Below are positions 11,737 through 22,974 of a DNA stretch of 64,000 nucleotides, one piece after another. The first letter of the stretch is position 1. Every line of letters starts with the position of its first letter. The stretch comes from Ceratotherium simum simum (taxonomy: Eukaryota > Chordata > Mammalia > Perissodactyla > Rhinocerotidae). The notes beneath the pieces are model-generated. The model was not told the DNA's origin and did no database searches. It saw only the letters and a program-made list of their open reading frames with translations. The DNA is taken from NCBI RefSeq assembly GCF_000283155.1, contig NW_004454177.1:29791110-29855109 (forward strand). The letters run 5' to 3'. Both the position numbers and the translations under genes were made by a program.

Positions 11737-11960
11737 ACCAGCCCCAGTGGCCTCGTGGTTAAGTTCGACGTGCTCTAATTCAACCACCTGGGTTTGGCTC
11801 CCAGGCACGGACCTACACCACTCATCTGTCAGTGGCCATGCTGTGGTGGGAGCTCACATATGAAAAGAGGAAGATTGGCAACAGATGTTAGCTTGGAGTG
11901 AATCGTCCTCAGCAAAAAAAAAAAAAAGAAAAAGAAAAAGAAAAGGAAAGAAAGAAAATA
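11737..11960 (+). mobile_element. ERE SINE
   Basis: Head 'accagccccagtggcctcgt' and 'ggttaag', middle 'ggccatgctgtggtgggagc', and 'ggcaacagatgttagcttgg' before an A-rich tail that has expanded into (AAAAAG)n and (GAAA)n. It is diverged from the young ERE1 copies. It is inserted in the 3' part of the L1 at 8700-12395. The target duplication is obscured by the A-rich tail. Confidence 0.9.
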
Positions 11961-12104
11961 TATGTAACATACACATTTCAGGAAATATTGTATAGTAATG
12001 GAAATGAATAAACCACACTAACAATAGAGTTGAATCTTAAAGACTCAAGGAGGAAAAGCCAAACTCAATAGAATCAATAGAATACAGTCTGTATCATTTC
12101 AAAA

Positions 12105-12140
12105 AATATATATATACATACACACACACACATATATATT
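12105..12140. repeat. (TA)n/(CA)n compound microsatellite
   Basis: Alternating TA and CA dinucleotides inside the L1 3'UTR-like segment. Confidence 0.85.
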
Positions 12141-12395
12141 AGTATGCATAATTGAATAATGTAACTGTAAAGGAAGAAAAGAAATTGAAAACTATAAAAT
12201 TAAGACAGTGGTTACTCCCGGGGGAGAGGAGGAGTTATGATTTGGAAGAGATATGCAGGAGCATTAGGGGTCCTAGTTCTACTCTGGCTCTTACTGAGCT
12301 GGGGGTCACTCCACTGCTAACTCTACAATTCATTAAATTGTATATATATGTTTTTATCACATTTCCGTATATTTGTTATAAACAATATTTAAAAG

Positions 12396-12599
12396 TTAAA
12401 AAGACAGTTTGGAAAACAGGAGTAAAGGTAAATGAAATGGGCCTAGACATTTGGTGAAAGGGAACACGGGGGTTACACGAGCATTATGACTTTGCATTTA
12501 TTTAATCAATGGCCTAATAATTCAGGTATAAAAGGAATGAACTACAATAAATTATAAGCCTGCTATAGTGACTCCTGTGCTTGACCTCATTCAGTCATC
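12396..12599. other. Short unassigned stretch
   Basis: It follows the L1 3' end and precedes the MIR at 12600. It contains no coding region and no repeat that I recognise. Confidence 0.4.
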
Positions 12600-12765
12600 A
12601 AACGAGGTATTAGCATTCCCATTTCACCAATAGGCAGAAAAATTGAGTTCAGGAATGTTAAGTGGTTTGTATAAATTCTCACAGGCAGTAAATGATGGAA
12701 CTAGGATTCACATTCAGATGATATGACATATCTAACAAGCTCTCCACTGTACCTCATTAATGTCT
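12600..12765 (-). mobile_element. MIR SINE, inverted
   Basis: Plus-strand text 'tcccatttcaccaataggca', 'ggaatgttaagtggtttgta', 'cacaggcagtaaatgatgga' and 'ctaggattcacattcagatg' is the reverse complement of the MIR core and tRNA-like half. Confidence 0.75.
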
Positions 12766-13629
12766 TCTGTTTCTTACCTCCCCTGCCATCACAGTTCTTC
12801 CTTTAAAGGTATTTATTTAATAAAATTTTATTTAATTTTATTTAATAAAATAATTGGTTGAACATTTTTGAGGACACTATGGTGTAAGAAAAGTGCTAAT
12901 AGCAGCAACATGGAAAGGAGTGTTGAATTATAGTTGGTAATGAGTAGTTATTTTATTTGGCCTTTGCCTCTCTAAAATGCTTGCATGTCATATGCTTCTT
13001 ATAAGATAAATAGGACACAGAGAATTACACTAATATGTGTGCACAACACCATTCACATCTAAGGAGAATAAAAAGATCATCCACTTCATACATTAGCTTG
13101 CCATGACCAATGAAACACCTATTCGCTAGGATTAAAAGAATAATTATAAAAGCAAAGATAAACTCTAAATCTACATTGCATTTCTTCAGTCACATTCATG
13201 AATGCATTAGAAAATATAAGAAATAGCAAATATCAGAGCAGAAGAATAAAAACACATTTAGGGCAGTGAAGTATACAAGTAAAGATAGCAAGAATGTAGG
13301 GCAGTAGAAAGTCAACAAGAAAGGTGCTATAGAAGGTGAGGAGGCACTAATCATAAAATTATAATAACAATGACTATTGAAGCAGGGGCTCCACTTTTAC
13401 TACCATACACAGAGTGGGCTTCTAGAGGAGAGGTATCTCTGTAAAATCTAAGGAACTATGCTCACAGAAGTCCTAGTCATGATCCTGGTATACATGCCTT
13501 TATGGCGTCTATTACAGTAATCCTAGGTGTACTCATTTTCTTTCTCCAATTTCCTCTCCATGATTTAGTTCATAATTTTATTATTCTTTTGAAATTACTT
13601 TTCTTTCTATTAAGAAACTATTTATGAGA
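12766..13629. other. Single-copy AT-rich sequence
   Basis: No gene and no named repeat. It includes the AT-rich repeat at 12811-12853. The stretch ends where L1 5'UTR sequence begins. Confidence 0.4.
12811..12853. repeat. AT-rich direct/inverted repeat
   Basis: tttatttaataaaa occurs twice with 'ttttatttaa' between, giving a self-complementary low-complexity block. Probably a local expansion with no assigned role. Confidence 0.7.
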
Positions 13630-13799
13630 GAGTGACATTAGCATGACAGAGGAGTGAGTTGTTCCCTTTGTCTCTCCGCTCTGAGTCACAACCAGTAGGA
13701 CATCCACTGATCAACAAATGACTTCCTGCACAGCACACCAGAATGCCTTAGAGATCCACACATCTATACATCTGATGGTGGGTAGACTGAACCTCCAGG

Positions 13800-14345
13800 A
13801 GGCAGTGGAACTAGGGGAGCAGACCCCTCTCCCTCCCCTGGTAGTGATGATCCAAAACAAGAATATCCCTGGCACTGGCGATAGTGCCCTGACCTAAGGT
13901 TTCAAAAAGCATACCTGCATGGGAGACCAGAGGTTGCAAGAATAGCAAAGGCACTCCAGACTTAGCCCCTGCCCCTCCCCCAATGGTAGTGGGTGGTGCT
14001 GCTACCTGAGACTTTAGGAAACACAGCTGTGCTGGGGACTCAGCTCCCACTCCCTCCCCAGCAACAGTGACTCCAAAGCTTGTCCTTCCAGCAGTGAAGG
14101 CTGCATCCAAAATGTGGATACACCCGGTATTGGCGGGGCTCTGACCTGAGGTTTCAAAAAGCATACCAGAGCCAGAGACCAGAGGCTACAGGAGCAACAT
14201 AGCACTTATGGCTCAGCCCTTACCCTCCCCTAGCAGTGACAGGTGGCACCTGTGACCTAAGGCTTTGGGAGCCACAGAAGTGCCTGTGACCCAGCCCCCA
14301 GTGGTAGTACCCCTGACACTGGCCCTACCAGCAGTGAGGGCTGCA
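13800..14345 (+). repeat. About 2.3 tandem units of roughly 250 bp in the L1 5'UTR
   Basis: Paired landmarks recur at a constant spacing. 'aaggtttcaaaaagcatacc' near 13895 recurs as 'gaggtttcaaaaagcatacc' near 14147; 'cctgagactttaggaaacac' near 14008 recurs as 'cctaaggctttgggagccac' near 14257; 'agcagtgaaggctgcatcca' near 14091 recurs as 'agcagtgagggctgcataca' near 14330. This is a monomer-like tandem arrangement in the promoter region of the element. Confidence 0.65.
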
Positions 14346-14699
14346 TACAAAACCCTGGTCCCCTGGAATCAGCAGCAACACCCATGAATCCAGAGTCCCT
14401 GGTGTTTCAGCACGCCCAGATTACCCTGGAGCAGCAGTGCAGGTGATGCATGGGGCAGGAGCACCAAGCCTGTGGAGAGTCTAAGGAGACCTGGGGGAAC
14501 ACAAGATCAAGGCGACCCCAGAAGCAACAGAAGTACTCACAGCCTGGTGACCCCAGTGGCAATCCCTGTGACAGCAGTGACATTGTAAGCAGCAAGGCAC
14601 CAGCAACCTCAGGGCCACAAGCAGCACAAGGTGGGACCTGATAATGCCTCTGGTAGAGGCAGTGGAGGGTGGAAAGTGCAGACTCTCAAATGCAACCAG

Positions 14700-15725
14700 A
14701 AGCAGCTCAGAATAAAAGTAACCAAAGTCTTACCCAAATCAGAAATGTGTTTACTTCCACAAATGCACCAGCAGAGGAACAACTCATCAAGCACCTTTAA
14801 AAACTACAGTAACACAATAAAAAGAAAATGACAACTCTCCAGAAACTAATCTTGAATTTAGAGAAGATTGTGACCTGACTGACAGAGAATTCAAAATAGC
14901 TGTCATGAAGAAACTCAGAGAGTTACAAGAAAGCTCAGACAGTACAATAAGCTCAGGAATAAAATTAATGAACAGATGGAGTACTTCACCAAAGAGATTG
15001 CAACTAAAAAAATAACAATCCCCCCCCCCCGCCCTGGAAATTCTGGAGATGAAGAACACAGTTAACAAAATGAAAAATAAAGTGGAAAGCATTGGAAATA
15101 CAGCAGACCATATGGAAGAGAGAATTAGCAAGTTCAAGTGTAGAAATCTAGAAGTGATTCAGGTGGAAGAGGAGAGAGAACTAAGATTTTTAAAAAAATG
15201 AATTTCTATGGGAAATATCCAACTCAATTAGGAAAAGCAACCTAAGGATAATGAGTATCCCAGAAGGAAAAGAGAAAGAGAAAGAGTCAGAAACCCTATT
15301 TAACAAAGTAATATCTGAGAACTTCCCAAACCTGGAGAAAGAACTGGATATACAAGTACATGAAGTTAATAGAACTTGTAATTATCTCAATGCAAAAAGA
15401 GCTTCTCCGAGGCATATTATAATAAAACCGTCATAGTCAATGACAAAGAAAGAATACTAAGAGTGGCCAGAGCAAAGAAAATAACTTACAAAGGAACCTC
15501 CATCAAGCTATCTGTGGATTTCTCAGCAGAAACTCTACAGGCTAGGAGAGAGTGGAATGATATATTCAAAATATTAAAAGACAAATCTATGAGTCAAGAA
15601 TATTCTAGCCAGCAAAATTATCCTTCAGATATGAAGAAGATATAAAGGCTTTCCCAGACAAACAAAAGCTAAGGGAGTTCATCACTACTAGATCTGCCTT
15701 ACAAGAAATGTTGAAAGGAGCCTTC
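14700..15725 (+). pseudogene. L1 ORF1 remnant (RNA-binding chaperone protein)
   Basis: ORF1 proteins coat L1 RNA as trimers. Here the coiled-coil part survives as fragments around 14830-15000 and 15050-15180 (Lys/Glu/Leu-rich), followed by an RRM-like stretch from 15251 ('VISENFPNLEKELDIQVHEV') and a C-terminal domain piece from 15463 carrying 'DFSAETLQARREWNDIFKIL', the best conserved L1 ORF1 signature. A poly-C run of about 11 bases at 15021 and stops at 15434 and 15643 break the frame. No product is expected. Confidence 0.8.
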
Positions 15726-16234
15726 CTACTTGAAATAAAAAGCAAAGGTATACAAAGCTTTTAGCAAGGTGATAAGTAGGCAGACAGAAACAGAAAATAG
15801 CAACTCTGTATCAGAATAGGTTAGGAAACACTTAATTATAACATAAAGACTAAAGGGAAAGAAAGCAACAAAAATAACTATAACCACTTCAATTTGGTAA
15901 CAAACTCACAATACAAAAAAAGGATAATTTGAGACAACAAAAACATAGAAGGAAAGAGGAAAAGGAGAGAATCTACATAGGCTAATGGAGATAAGATGCT
16001 ATCAGCAGAAAAAGAACTATCTCATCTATAAGATCTTTTATACAAACCTCATGGTAACCACAAAAGAAAAAAATGAGAGCAGAGTCAAAAATCATAAAAA
16101 AGAGGAAACTGAGAAAAACATAACAGAAAACTACCAAACTGAAATAGCAGCCAGAAATACAAAAAAAAAGAAACAATATAAATATGGAACAAACAGGAAA
16201 CAAGAGATTAAATGGCAGTATTAAGCCCTCATAT

Positions 16235-19200
16235 ATCAATAATCACTCTAAATGTAAATGGATTGAATTCACCAATCAAAAGACACAGAATGGCAGGAGA
16301 GATTAAAAAACAAGACCCCAACAATATGCTGCCTCCAGGAGACGCATCTTAGCTCTAAAGACAAACATAAGCGCAGAGTGAGGAGACAGAAAATGATACT
16401 CCAATCAAAGGGCAACCAAAAGAAACCGGGTGTAGCCATAACTATATCAGAAAAAATAGACTTCAAGCCAAAAACTATAAAAAAAGACAAAGATGGACAT
16501 TATATAATAATGAAAGGGATATCCTACCAAGAAGACATAACACCGCCTAACATAGGAGCACCTAAGTATATAAAGCAACTATTAACATATCTAAAGGGAG
16601 AAATTGACAGCAACACAATAACAGTAGGGGACCTTAACACCCCACTTACATCAATGGATAGATAATCCAGACAGAAAGTCAACAAATAAACATTGGCCTT
16701 AAATGAAACACAAGACCAGATGGACTTAATAGATATATGTGTATAACATCTCATCCTAAAGCAGCAGAATACACATTCTTCTCAAGTGCACGTGGAATAT
16801 TCTCAAAGATAGACCATATGTTGGGAAACAAAACAAGCCTCAATGAATTTAAGCATCTTTTCCTACCACAGTGGAATGAAACTGGAAAGCAACTACAAGA
16901 AGAAAGCTGGAAAAGTCACAAATATGTGGAGACTAAAAAACATGCTACTGAGAAACTATTGGATGAATGAAGAAATCAAAAAATACCTAGAGACAAATGA
17001 AAATGAAAGCAGAACATACCAAAACTTATGGGATGCAAGCAAAAGCAGTCCTAAGCGGGCAGTATATAGCGATACAGGCCTACCTCAAGAAACCAAAAAC
17101 ACTCAAACAAACAATCTAACATTATACTTAAAGAACTAGAATGAGAAGAACTAACTAAGCCCAAAGTCGGTAGAAGAAAGGAAATAAAAATCAGAGCAGA
17201 AATAAATGAAATAGAGACTAAAAAGACAATAGAAAGGGTCAATGAAACTAAGAGTTGTTTCTTTGAAAAGATAAATAAAACTGACAAACTTTTAGCTAGA
17301 CTCACCAAGAAAAAAAGAGAGAGGACTCAAAATAAATAAAATCTGAAACGAGAGGAGAAATTACAACAGATACCACAAAAATACAAAGGATTATAAGAGA
17401 ATACTATGAAAAGCTATATGCCAACAAATTGGATAACATAGAAGAAATGGATAAATTCTTTGAATCAAACAACTTCCTAAAACTCAATCAAAAAGAAATA
17501 AAGAATCTGAATAGACCAAGCACAAGTAAAGAGATTGAAACAGTAATCAAAAACCTCCCAAAAAAACAAAGTCCAGGATCAGACAGCTTCTCTGGTGAAT
17601 TTTACCAAGCATTCAAAGAAGATTTAATACCTATCCTTCTCAAACTCTTCCAAAAAATTGAAGAGGACAGAATGTTTCCTAACTCATTCTATGAGGCCAA
17701 TGTTACCCTGATACCAAAATCAGACAAGGACAACACCAAAAAGGCAAATTACAAGCCAACATTACTGATGAACATAGGTGCAAAAATCCTCAACAAAATA
17801 TTGACAAATCAAATAAAACAATACATTAAAAGGATCATACATCAAGATAAAGTGGGATTATTCTAGGGATGCTAAGATGGTTCAAAATTTGCAAATCAAT
17901 CGATGTTAATATACCACATTAACAAAATGAAAATAAAAATCACATGATCAACAGATGCAGAGAAAGCATTTGACAAGACTCAACAACCATTTATGATGAA
18001 AAACTCTCAACAAAGTTCACATAGAAGGAAAGCACTCAACATAATAAAGACCATATACGACCAACCAACAGCCAACATCATACTCAATAGTGAAAACTGA
18101 AAGCTATTCCTCTGAGATTGGGTACAAGACAAGGATGCCCACTCTTGTCCCTCATTCAACATAGCAATGGAAATCCTAGCCAGAGCAATTAGGCAAGACA
18201 AAGAAATAAAAGGTATCCAATTGGAAAGGAAGAAGTAAACCTGTCACTATTTGCTGAGGACATGATTCTATATATAGAAAACACAAAGAATCCACCCAAA
18301 AGCTATTAGAAATGATTAACAAATACAGAAAAATTGCAGGGTACAAAATCAACATACGAAAATTAGTCATATTTCTATACACTAGCAACAAATTAGCAGA
18401 AAGAGAAATCAAGAATACAATCTCATTTACAACTGGAACAAAAAGAATAAAATACCTAGGAATAAATTTAACCAAGGAAGTGAAAGAATTATACACTGAA
18501 AACTATAAGACATTAGTGAAAGAAATTGAAGAAGATGTAAAGAAATTGAAAGATATTCGGTGCTCATGAATTGGACAAATAAACATAGTTAAAATGTCCA
18601 TACAATCTAAAGCAATCTACAGATTTAATGCAATCCCAGTCAGAATCCCAATGACATTTTGCATGAAAGTAGAACAAAGAATCCTAAAATTTGGGGCTGG
18701 CTTGATGGCGCAAGTGGTTAAGTGTGAGCGCTCTGCTGCAGCGGCCCAGAGTTCGCTGGTTAGGATCCCAGGCGCACACCGACACACTGCTTGGCAAGCC
18801 ATGCTGTGGCAGCGTCCCATATAAAGTGGAGGAAGATGGGCACGGATGTTAGCCCAGGGCCAGTCGTCCTCAGCAAAACAAGAGGAGGATTAGCAGATGT
18901 TAGCACAGGGCTGATCTCCTCACAAAAAAAAAAAAGAATCCTAAAATTTATATGGAACAACAAAAAACCCCGAATAACTAAAGCAATCCTGAGAAAAAAG
19001 AACAAAGCTGGAGGTATCACAATCCCAGACTTCAAAATATAGTACAAAGCTATAGTAATCAAAACTGTATGGTACCGGCAGAAAAACAGACACACAGATC
19101 AATGGAACAGAAGAGAGCCCAGAAATAAAACCACGCATCTATGGAGAGCTCATTTTTGACAAAGGAGTAAAGAACATACAATAGAGAAAGGAAAGTCTCT

Positions 19201-19795
19201 TCAATAAGTGATGTTGGGAAAACTGGAGAACCACATGCAAAAGAATGAAAGTAGACCATTATCTTACACCATACACAAAAATTAACTCAAAATGGGTTAA
19301 AGAGTTGGATATAAGACCTGAAACCATAAAACTCCTAGAAGAAAACATAAGCAGTATGCTCTTTGACATCTGTCTTAGCGCTATCTTTTTTGAATATCAT
19401 GTCTCCTCAAGCAAGGGAAACAAAAGAAAAAATAAACAAATGGACCACATCAAACTAAAAAGCTTCTGCATGACAAAGGAAAACATGAACACAATGAAAA
19501 GATAACCCACCAACTGGGAGAAAATATTTGTGAATCATATATCTGATCAGAGGTTAATAACCAAAATATATAAAGAACTTATACAACTTGACAACAAATG
19601 AACAACCCAATCAATAAATGGGCAGAGGATATGAACAGACATTTTTCCAAAGAAGATATACAGATGGCCAACAGGCACATGAAAAACGTTTAACATCACT
19701 AATTAGAAAAATGCAAATTAAAACTACAATAAGATATCACCTCACACCCGTCAGAATGGCTATTATTAAAAAGAGAAATAACAAATGCTGCTGAT
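16235..19795 (+). pseudogene. L1 ORF2 remnant (endonuclease and reverse transcriptase)
   Basis: The endonuclease start is visible as 'LNVNGLNSPIKRHRMA' near 16250, followed by frameshifted pieces to about 16665. The reverse transcriptase fragment at 17429-17866 retains 'NSFYEANVTLIPKSDKD' and 'MNIGAKILNKILTNQIKQYI'. The catalytic motif reads FAED at 18250-18261 where active L1s have FADD, so a catalytic Asp is replaced by Glu. A further open piece lies at 18312-18569. The ERE at 18693-18932 splits the frame. The Cys-rich C-terminus is absent because the element ends early. Confidence 0.88.
18693..18932 (+). mobile_element. ERE SINE in L1 ORF2 with perfect 17-bp target duplication
   Basis: The element starts 'ggggctggcttgatggcgca', has the A-box-like and B-box-like tRNA regions, 'aagccatgctgtggcagcgt', and two tandem copies of the 'cagatgttag..agggc' tail segment before the A run. 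The 17-bp repeat aaagaatcctaaaattt at 18676-18692 and 18933-18949 is identical on both sides. The insertion is therefore younger than the L1 and old enough to have diverged from young ERE1. Confidence 0.96.
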
Positions 19796-20264
19796 TCACA
19801 AAAGATCTCATACCTTAGGTTTGTGCCAAGCACAATTTAATCCTGGATATTATGAATTGGAGAAAAAAAATCATGAAAGTATCTTTTTGTAGCTATGAAT
19901 TTTATTCTAAAGATTATCTGTGAGGTGGGGTGCTGTGTGATAATTGTATCAATAGACCTTTATTAGCTCAAATGCTTTTCTCTTGTTTTGTTCGTTTTCA
20001 GAGCAGCCCAGTATTAATTCTATCATTTAAATGAAATTTCTGGTTTCAGTAGTAGAAACTGCTCTAAAACAATATCAAAGCCAAAGTCAATAGCACAGAA
20101 AGCAATAGTGATGAGGATCTTTCCTCTAAACACTACCAGAGTGTGGGAAGCTCTTGATCACCAACACTATGTACAGGCAGAGTGGATGAAGCAGTGCATG
20201 GACGGCAATGAGGAGAAAAACAATAAGAAGGATCATGGGAAGGAAATAGCACGGCAGGAAAAGT
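19796..20264. other. Single-copy sequence, nothing recognised
   Basis: It begins at the abrupt end of the L1. The frames at 20108-20299 (+) and 20126-20374 (-) overlap each other and have no recognisable domain. Confidence 0.4.
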
Positions 20265-20395
20265 GGGATCCTGGACTCAAGACCTGGGTTGCATTCTGAA
20301 TGGCTAACTAATTTTATGAATTTGAACAAATAATTTGACCTTTCTTGTTTCAGATTCCCGTTTGTAAAATACAAAGGCTACAGTAAACGGTATTT
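20265..20395 (+). mobile_element. MIR SINE
   Basis: 'tcctggactcaagacctggg', 'ttgcattctgaatggctaac', 'atttgacctttcttgtttca' and 'gattcccgtttgtaaaatac' follow the MIR consensus in the plus sense. Confidence 0.7.
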
Positions 20396-20938
20396 ATTAA
20401 TTTTTCAATATTTTTCAAAATTTTTGGTTATCCACACTGAGATATAAAGACTAAAAATAGGGGTGATACGTACTATATATGATAACTAGAAAAAATACGT
20501 GGGCATCAGTACCCTGTGTTTTTGATATACACAATGTCATTTTCCCTTGTGTAGTGTGAATTAGCTAAAACTCTACAAGTGTTAAAGCGTAGGCCTGGGA
20601 TTTATCTCCAAGTCTTTGAAAAATAGAGGAAATATATGATATCACATAGGTAGTTCAGTCCAGGAGTCTTTATTATATTGTCATAACTTGGAATCATTTC
20701 TTTCTTTCCTAAATTTCTGATCCAGATATTCTCTAGAACTCTAAATTAATTTTTCCACAATAGTTTTCTCAGCCATGGAAGCAAATGGACAGGTTATTGC
20801 AAGTGAAGACAAAAAGAAAGACACTTGCTAATATGTGAAGATCATTTGTATGTCAAGTGCTTTTAAATTGGGGATCATCTGTGTTGAGTATTTGTCGTGT
20901 TCTTAACTCTTCGCAAAGCAATGTAAAGATCAAGAATC
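20396..20938. other. Single-copy AT-rich sequence
   Basis: No gene, repeat family or regulatory site that I can support. Confidence 0.4.
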
Positions 20939-20952
20939 AGAAAGCATTGGGC

Positions 20953-21233
20953 AGGGCCGGCCCTGTGGCTTAGCGGTTAGGTGCGCGCGCTCCGCTGCTG
21001 GCGGCCCGGGCCCGGATCCCGGGTGCGCACCGACGCACNNNNNNNNNNNNNNNNNNNNNNNNNNNNNNNNNNNNNNNNNNNNNNNNNNNNNNNNNNNNNN
21101 NNNNNNNNNNNNNNNNNNNNNNNNNNNNNNNNNNNNNNGCAACTAGAAGGATGTGCAACTATGACATACAACTATCTACTGGGGCTTTGGGGGAAAAATA
21201 AATAAATAAAAAAAAATAAAAAAAAAAAAAAAA
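20953..21233 (+). mobile_element. Young ERE1 SINE interrupted by an assembly gap
   Basis: The left part 'agggccggccctgtggctta', 'gcggttaggtgcgcgcgctc' and 'cccggatcccgggtgcgcac' is close to the ERE1 consensus and keeps high CpG content, so the copy is young. The A-box region TGGCTTAGCGG is intact. After the Ns it resumes with 'gcaactagaaggatgtgcaa' and 'ctactggggctttgggggaa' and an A-rich tail. A perfect 14-bp target duplication, agaaagcattgggc, at 20939-20952 and 21234-21247 fixes the ends. Confidence 0.97.
21039..21138. other. Assembly gap (100 N) inside ERE1
   Basis: Exactly 100 Ns, the usual placeholder for a gap of unknown size. Comparison with the ERE1-type copy at 58265-58575 suggests that only about 40 bases are really missing. 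Open frames reported across it are meaningless. Confidence 0.98.
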
Positions 21234-21247
21234 AGAAAGCATTGGGC

Positions 21248-22534
21248 TTGCAACAAATTTACAATATGGTTGGGAAGAGGATAGGAAGATTTGAACGCCG
21301 GAAAGTTTGGGGACAGTGGAGAGACCATTTAAATGGTTTCAAAGAATCAGTTGAAAAGTTATGAGGAAGAAAGCAAAAATCCTGTTCTGAATTAAAGATT
21401 TTAGAAATGAAGAGCCATAGGGGTTTTCATCAAAATAGTGTGACATAAGAAAAGTCATGTACACAAATGATGTGTAGATGTTTTGAATAGTGAGATGAGA
21501 AACCAGGAGACCAGTGAGGAGATTGCTGGAATAACCTGGCTAGGGGAATGTGAGAACAAGTCAGGATTCAGAGAATGTTTGCACTTAAGCATGTTCACAG
21601 GCTAACTGAAAATACAAAAAATAGATGTTAATGGAATATTTCTTCATCTTCCAGTATCATTCCATCAGAGCTGATGCTTAAACCCACAGACTGGCCTTGA
21701 TAAACTTTAAGAAAGGAGGTTTACAACCTCTAAAAATATTCTACCAAAACAACATTTTTTCTGAGTATTAACTCGGAGCTTGGAGGGATTTCCAAAGATT
21801 AGTCTCCCTGCCTTTTGGCAGAATTGCTTTCAAGCCATGCCAGACAGATGGCTATGTATATAACAATTTGAAGATGCTCTGAAACTTGTACAAAGATGCC
21901 ACTAGAATGAGAGGGAGATTATAATCACAAGAAAACTTAACTCTACCCAGATCGACTGAAATGAAAGAGCTTTGACAATCTTCTAGGGAAAATAAAACTA
22001 AAATGTCTGTTTATCATACAGATAGAAAGGTGTAAATAGCATATGTTAGTCTTTGAAAACATGTGGTATCAAAAAAATTCCCAATGCATAGAAAATTAAG
22101 TGAGGGTCTGCTTTCATGAATATTATTACTAATTGGCAACTTAAAATTGATGCTAACCAGGTAGCATTCTTTTTTAGCTAGCTTAAAAATCCTAAACAGA
22201 AAGCAGCCTAAGAAAATTCATACTAAATCCATCCTGGATTGTTTGCTCTGTAGTATGCATCAACATAGAACATGCTGTATAACTGACCATGAGGGCATTA
22301 ATTTTTTGTATATTTTGTTCAAATGCACCCTAAGTGTCTAAAAGAACACCTGGAATGTAGCAGCCCGTGATATATACTCTTTGTCTGATTGAATACCCTC
22401 ATTACACATATTTACATGGTCTTTTGTATATTTCTTAAAAGGTTTAAAAAATTTTCACTTTATTCAGAGGTGATAGCAAGGCACCTCCCAATACATACAT
22501 AATATCCACAAATCCTACAGAATATGATGTAAGA
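21248..22534. other. Single-copy sequence, nothing recognised
   Basis: No open frame of 60 codons or more, and no repeat family I can name. Ordinary AT-rich intergenic or intronic DNA. Confidence 0.45.
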
Positions 22535-22690
22535 TAAAGAGCTTCAGAGCACTGGATTTGGAATCAAAAGTTTGACTGCATTTGGGGTTGGGTGCTGCTG
22601 CCTATTAGTTATAAATCTTAGGTAAGTCATACGTTTCTCTGATCTTCAGTGTCCATATCAATAGTATGAGACTAAAAATATCCATTAGGT
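22535..22690 (+). mobile_element. MIR SINE
   Basis: 'gagcttcagagcactggatt', 'tggaatcaaaag', 'aatcttaggtaagtcatacg' and 'tttctctgatcttcagtgtc' follow MIR in the plus sense. Confidence 0.72.
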
Positions 22691-22974
22691 TAGGAATCAG
22701 ATTTCTCATTGTTGGAGTGGGAGATTATAGATCAGCAAGTGAAAAAGTCTAGAACGATCCATGTGGTAATGGATCAGAGTTGGAGGCATCAGTATGAACT
22801 TGTTTTAGCTTACTCTAAATACAGATGGTTATAGAAATATGTGTAGATATGTGTGTATACATGTTCCCATACAAGCATATATTTCCTCGCTCTGACCACT
22901 AAGATGACCTAGGATCAATGGCAAACAGTAGCAATAAGCACATCTAGCACTCATATTTCAGTTTCTAATACCAT

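Larger units (their letters stand above)
8700..12395 (+). mobile_element. Old L1 (L1M-type): ORF2 remnant and 3'UTR, interrupted twice
   Basis: The sequence follows L1 ORF2 from the region after the endonuclease through the reverse transcriptase ('ttagaaaatcagtcagtgtt', 'attcagcaggtttgataaaa') to the C-terminal part ('tcaatatgaactcaatgaaa', 'atgttcatagcagcattgtt'). It ends in a 3'UTR-like segment ('cagtggttactcccggggga', 'ttcattaaattgtatatata'). Every frame is destroyed by stops and indels. A DNA transposon (9462-10063) and an ERE (11737-11960) are inserted in it. It is the oldest layer in this section. Confidence 0.8.
13630..19795 (+). mobile_element. Near-full-length L1 lacking its 3' end
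   Basis: In order: a GC-richer 5'UTR (about 13630-14695), an ORF1 remnant (about 14700-15725), an A-rich inter-ORF region (about 15730-16230) and ORF2 from the endonuclease start to near the C-terminus. It stops abruptly at about 19795, right after 'gtcagaatggctattattaa'. The last roughly 190 codons of ORF2, the 3'UTR and the poly-A tail are missing. All frames carry stops and frameshifts, so it is dead. A 5'-complete, 3'-deficient L1 is the reverse of normal truncation. One ERE interrupts it (18693-18932). Confidence 0.88.

Noticed and set aside
13811..14205. Minus-strand frames of 117 and 63 codons in a GC-richer region
   Set aside because: They are antisense to the L1 5'UTR tandem units; their internal similarity reflects the DNA repeat.
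20930..21205. Frames spanning the N stretch
   Set aside because: They are produced by reading through 100 Ns.
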